Assembly: GCA_035252155.1 (NCBI GenBank)
Contig: DATFDL010000151.1
Span: 1-6,166, forward strand
DNA: 6,166 nt
Source: JAICLL01 sp035252155
GTDB lineage: Bacteria > Planctomycetota > Planctomycetia > Pirellulales > JAICIG01
Direction: 5' to 3'
Each line of letters opens with the position of its first letter. Position 1 is the first letter of the stretch. A program made the translations under genes and the position numbers. This document shows, in pieces, positions 1 through 6,166 of the stretch. The notes under the pieces are model-generated. The model was not told the DNA's origin, did no database searches, and saw only the letters and a list, made by a program, of their open reading frames with translations.

Positions 1-8
1 AAAGTAAT

Positions 9-96
9 CGGCATGTGGACTAGCCGCCCTCGGCCGGGTTCCGCGACGCCGACTACGTCGGCGATGCACAGCCGAGGGCGGCTATGCCACATGCCG
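9..96. repeat. Long imperfect inverted repeat with a nested hairpin, downstream of the phosphatase gene
   Basis: The arm at 9-33 pairs with the arm at 72-96 at 23 of 25 positions; the only mismatch is an adjacent AC/CA pair at 19-20 against 85-86. The 38-base interior holds a perfect 7-bp hairpin, CGCCGAC (47-53) with GTCGGCG (57-63), loop TAC. It lies about 110 bp beyond the phosphatase stop in an otherwise gene-free stretch (1-204). There is no T-run on either side and no transposase. It could be a transcription-end structure, a small non-autonomous mobile or REP-like element, or part of a structured RNA; the sequence alone does not decide. Confidence 0.75.
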
Positions 97-204
97 GTTC
101 CACAATTACCGATTCTTGTTTCAAAATCGACACGACGCCTCGTCGCACGGCCTCTATCATCGAACCGGCCGGGGCATCGCTTGTCAACCCGCGTTGCGGC
201 GCGC

Positions 205-1431
205 TCAAGGCGACTGCACCTTGATCACCACCGCGGTCAGGTCATCGGCGTGCGAAGGGTGCTGCGTATGCCGATCGACCTGCTGATAAAGCGATTCGAC
301 GATCTCACGGGCGGGCCGATGCCGGTTGGCTCGCACCGTTTCGAGCATGCGATCGACGCCGAACGCATGTCCCGCGCGATCGCTCGCTTCGACAATTCCG
401 TCGGTAAGCATGACGACCAGTTCGCCGGGTTCGAGCGTGATCGGCGATGATGCGGAAAACTTGCCGTCCGACATCACACCCAACGGCACGTCGGTGCTGT
501 CGAGCTCGGCCTTGACCGCGCCGCCGGGAGTGAGAATGTACGCCGGTTGGTGCCCCGCGCTGCTGTAGACCAATCGCCGCTCGTTCGGATCGAGCCGGGC
601 GAGCAACACGGTCACGAAGCGGCCGTCGGCCACGTCGGCCGCCAACGCCTTGTTGGCCAGCGTGAGGATCTCTCCCACGTCGGAATAGGTGAGCGCCAGG
701 GCGCGCAGATAGCTACGCGTGGCTGCCATGAGCAGCGCCGGCCCCAAGCCGTGCCCGCTGACATCGCCGATGACAATTCCCAAGCTGCCGTCGCAAATGG
801 GAACGTAGTCGAAATAATCGCCGCTGATTTCCTCGGCCGGGCGCGACGTGCCCTCGATCTCAAAACCGGCGCAGGCGGGCGGGGCGCGCGGAAACAGCCG
901 TTCCTGGATTTCTTGGGCCACGTGCATGGCCATCCGCATCCGCTCGGCCTCCCAGCGCTGCGTCGCTTCGGCCAATTTGCGCTGGTGCTCGCGATGCTCG
1001 ATTTCGCGCAGTTGGTTTGCCTGACGTTTCGCCTCTTCGGTCTTCCGAAAAAGTTCGACAAAGGTGCTTACCTTCGAGCGAAGAATCTCGGGCACGACCG
1101 GCTTGAACAAGTAATCGACCGCGCCGACCGAGTAACCCTTGGCGATGTGGGTTTCGCTGTCGCCCACTGCCGTGAGAAAGATAATGGGCGTGCGCTGCGA
1201 GCGGTCGCGCTGGCGAATCAGGGCGGCCGTTTCAAAGCCGTCCATGCCCGGCATCAGCACGTCCAACAGGATGAGCGCGAAATCGTCGTTCAGCAGGCAG
1301 CGGAGGGCTTCGGGTCCGGAACCGGCCTTGACCAGGTGCTGCCCCAAGTCTCGCAAGACGCTTTCCAACGCCAGCAAGTTGTTCGGTTGGTCGTCGACCA
1401 GCAGAATGTTCGCCTTTTCGGGGGCTAGCAT
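205..1431 (-). CDS. Response regulator with PP2C (RsbU/SpoIIE-type) serine phosphatase output
   Basis: A 408-residue cytoplasmic response regulator that probably dephosphorylates a phosphoserine/threonine protein, in this family typically an anti-sigma-factor antagonist. Residues 8-125 form a receiver: acidic pair Asp13/Asp14, phosphoacceptor Asp57 in LLDVLMPGMDG, Thr87 and Lys110 (FKPV). Residues 126-180 are a charged helical, probably coiled-coil linker ending in QEIQERLFP, typical of the RsbU/SpoIIE class. Residues 185-405 are the PP2C domain: ISGDYFD (Asp205, Asp208), GDVSGHG (Asp223), LTDGIVEA (Asp344) and ADDLTAVV (Asp396/Asp397) supply the expected metal-binding aspartates, so it looks active. 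The ATG at 1431 is chosen because the receiver begins eight residues later and a good Shine-Dalgarno precedes it; the frame stays open further upstream, but that part lies inside the methyltransferase gene. It overlaps that gene by 7 bases. There are no membrane segments. The substrate is not in the window; that the neighbouring kinase phosphorylates Asp57 is inference. Confidence 0.95.
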   Translation of the reverse strand: MLAPEKANILLVDDQPNNLLALESVLRDLGQHLVKAGSGPEALRCLLNDDFALILLDVLMPGMDGFETAALIRQRDRSQRTPIIFLTAVGDSETHIAKGYSVGAVDYLFKPVVPEILRSKVSTFVELFRKTEEAKRQANQLREIEHREHQRKLAEATQRWEAERMRMAMHVAQEIQERLFPRAPPACAGFEIEGTSRPAEEISGDYFDYVPICDGSLGIVIGDVSGHGLGPALLMAATRSYLRALALTYSDVGEILTLANKALAADVADGRFVTVLLARLDPNERRLVYSSAGHQPAYILTPGGAVKAELDSTDVPLGVMSDGKFSASSPITLEPGELVVMLTDGIVEASDRAGHAFGVDRMLETVRANRHRPAREIVESLYQQVDRHTQHPSHADDLTAVVIKVQSP

Positions 1432-2264
1432 GCTTGCTTCCTTTGATAGATGCGTTCGGCCGCGTCGAGTACGGCGTAGGCCGCCTCGTGCGGCGTAAAG
1501 TGAATCGATTCGCGGTTGCCCAGGCACAAGATGCCGCCAGGCGCCAGGCTGTCGAACAGCAGCCGATGCACGTGGGCCGAGAGCGGCTGGTTGAAATAGA
1601 TCAGGACGTTGCGGCAGAGAATGACGTGGAACTCGTTGAACGAACTGTCGGTGACCAGGTTGTGCTGAGAGAAGACGACCATTTTGGTCAGCTCGCGCTG
1701 AAAGAGCACGTGGTCGTAGCGGGCCGTATAGTATTCGGAGAAGGCCCGCGTGCCGCCCGCCTGCAGATAGTTCTGCGTGAACTCTTGCAGCGCCGCCAGC
1801 GGAAAGATGCCCGACTTCGCCCGGGCCAGGACCGCCTCGTTCATGTCGGTGGCGTAGATGCGGCACTTCGACTCGAGCCCCGACTCCTGCAGCAAGATGG
1901 CCATCGAATAGACTTCTTCGCCCGTCGAGCAGCCGACGTGCCAGATGCGAATGAACGGCAATTCGTTCAAGAGCGGCACCACCTTGTGGCGAAAGGCCCG
2001 ATAGAACGTGGGATCGCGAAACATGGCGGTGGCGTGCACGGTGACTTTCAGCAAGAACCGCTCCATGCAGGCCGGTTCGTGCAGCAGTTTGCCTTGCAGC
2101 TCGGCCAGGCTTTGCAGCCCCTCCGACTCCAACACGTTGCCAATGCGGCGGCGGATCGAGTCGTAGGCGTAGTCGCGAAAATCGAATCCGTAGCGACGGT
2201 AGATCGCCTCCAGCAACAACTGGATTTCCAGCATTTCCAGCGGATCGTCATCGACGGGCGACAT
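1425..2264 (-). CDS. cheR: CheR-type protein-glutamate O-methyltransferase
   Basis: A 279-residue S-adenosylmethionine-dependent methyltransferase of the CheR family, whose known members methylate glutamates in chemoreceptor signalling helices. Residues 12-75 are the small all-helical CheR N-domain (YRRYGFDFRDYA, then SIRRRI). Next come HATAMFRDP (residues 77-85; Thr79 and Arg83 match the SAM-contacting T..FR motif), the SAM-binding loop WHVGCSTGEEVYSMA (108-122, with Val where Pro is common), ATDMN with Asp140 expected at the SAM ribose, and VILCRNVLIYF (214-224). Length is normal for CheR. The ATG at 2264 is preferred over a GTG at 2300, because the extra 12 codons would be encoded by the palindromic intergenic repeat and have no family character. 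No strong Shine-Dalgarno precedes it. The 3' end contains the ribosome binding site and start codon of the phosphatase gene. No chemoreceptor, CheA or CheB is visible, so the substrate is unknown and may not be a classical chemotaxis receptor. Confidence 0.94.
   Translation of the reverse strand: MSPVDDDPLEMLEIQLLLEAIYRRYGFDFRDYAYDSIRRRIGNVLESEGLQSLAELQGKLLHEPACMERFLLKVTVHATAMFRDPTFYRAFRHKVVPLLNELPFIRIWHVGCSTGEEVYSMAILLQESGLESKCRIYATDMNEAVLARAKSGIFPLAALQEFTQNYLQAGGTRAFSEYYTARYDHVLFQRELTKMVVFSQHNLVTDSSFNEFHVILCRNVLIYFNQPLSAHVHRLLFDSLAPGGILCLGNRESIHFTPHEAAYAVLDAAERIYQRKQAC
1439..1444 (-). promoter_or_regulatory. Shine-Dalgarno sequence of the receiver-PP2C gene
   Basis: Read on the minus strand, AAAGGA ends 7 bases before the ATG at 1431-1429. 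It lies wholly inside the 3' coding end of the methyltransferase gene. With the 7-base overlap ATGCTAG (start of one gene, stop of the other) it supports translational coupling and decides the phosphatase start against the longer open frame. Confidence 0.8.
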
Positions 2265-2291
2265 AGGAATCCATCTTGGCGACCGGCAAGT

Positions 2292-2359
2292 CTCCGCCAC
2301 GGAGTGTCGGAGCTACTGTGGCGGCTCCGCCGCTGTCGGAACGCCACGGAGGGCGTTCC
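2292..2359. repeat. Two related hairpins in the kinase-methyltransferase intergenic gap
   Basis: Hairpin 1 pairs CTCCGCCAC (2292-2300) with GTGTCGGAG (2304-2312), 8 of 9 pairs, loop of 3. Hairpin 2 pairs GGAACGCC (2338-2345) perfectly with GGCGTTCC (2352-2359), loop of 6. Both contain GCCACGGAG across stem and loop, and TGTCGGA also occurs twice (2305-2311, 2334-2340). Between them lies the short palindrome GGCGG-CT-CCGCC (2320-2331). Neither hairpin is followed by a T-run on the minus strand, so a classical intrinsic terminator is not supported. More likely this is a copy of a dispersed palindromic intergenic repeat, or an mRNA structure that tunes expression between the kinase and methyltransferase genes. 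The complete gap is 2265-2390, and I see no convincing promoter in it. Confidence 0.7.
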
Positions 2360-2390
2360 CTACAGACTCGTGGTTGTTTTTCGTCTCCAT

Positions 2391-6166
<3,776 letters not shown>

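Noticed and set aside
133..145. Small hairpin CGACG-CCT-CGTCG downstream of the phosphatase gene as a terminator
   Set aside because: Only 5 bp, and on the minus strand it is followed by TGTCGATTTTG, a weak and late T-run; not enough to call a terminator.
13..450. Plus-strand open frame at the left edge
   Set aside because: Begins inside the large inverted repeat, runs antisense into the phosphatase gene, and has no domain character.
2313..2390. 25-codon frame starting with an ATG directly after the kinase stop, in the same frame
   Set aside because: Its second half is encoded by the palindromic repeat and there is no ribosome site; probably chance, though it is what stop readthrough would add.

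Overview
The window is a GC-rich bacterial signalling locus. All three protein-coding genes lie on the minus strand, so transcription runs from high to low coordinates. In that order they are a very large multi-HAMP hybrid histidine kinase (2391-6166, its 5' end cut off by the window edge), a CheR-type protein methyltransferase (1425-2264), and a receiver-PP2C (RsbU/SpoIIE-type) phosphatase (205-1431). GC-rich coding, a very long poly-HAMP hybrid kinase, an RsbU-like response regulator and palindromic intergenic repeats would fit a Planctomycetota-like or other environmental bacterium. That placement is an impression from gene style only; no marker gene is present.

Layout: 1-204 is non-coding downstream of the phosphatase and holds a long imperfect inverted repeat (9-96) with a second hairpin nested inside it. 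The phosphatase start codon overlaps the last 7 bases of the methyltransferase gene, and a clear Shine-Dalgarno sequence sits inside the methyltransferase 3' end, so these two genes are almost certainly translated from one mRNA. A 126-bp gap (2265-2390) separates the methyltransferase from the kinase. It is largely filled by two related hairpins with a short palindrome between them. The rest of the window is kinase.

Likely logic: the kinase reads an unknown signal through stacked HAMP units, a GAF domain and a coiled coil, autophosphorylates on His587 (numbered from the first complete visible codon), and can pass phosphate to its three fused receivers. The separate receiver-phosphatase could be a fourth acceptor and would turn the signal into dephosphorylation of an anti-sigma-factor antagonist or similar protein (partner switching). 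The CheR protein adds glutamate methylation, the usual adaptation chemistry of chemotaxis, although no chemoreceptor, CheA, CheW or CheB is visible. The individual protein families are well known. The points worth following are the CheR/PP2C pairing without CheB, the nearly identical HAMP repeats at the window edge, and the two palindromic intergenic elements.
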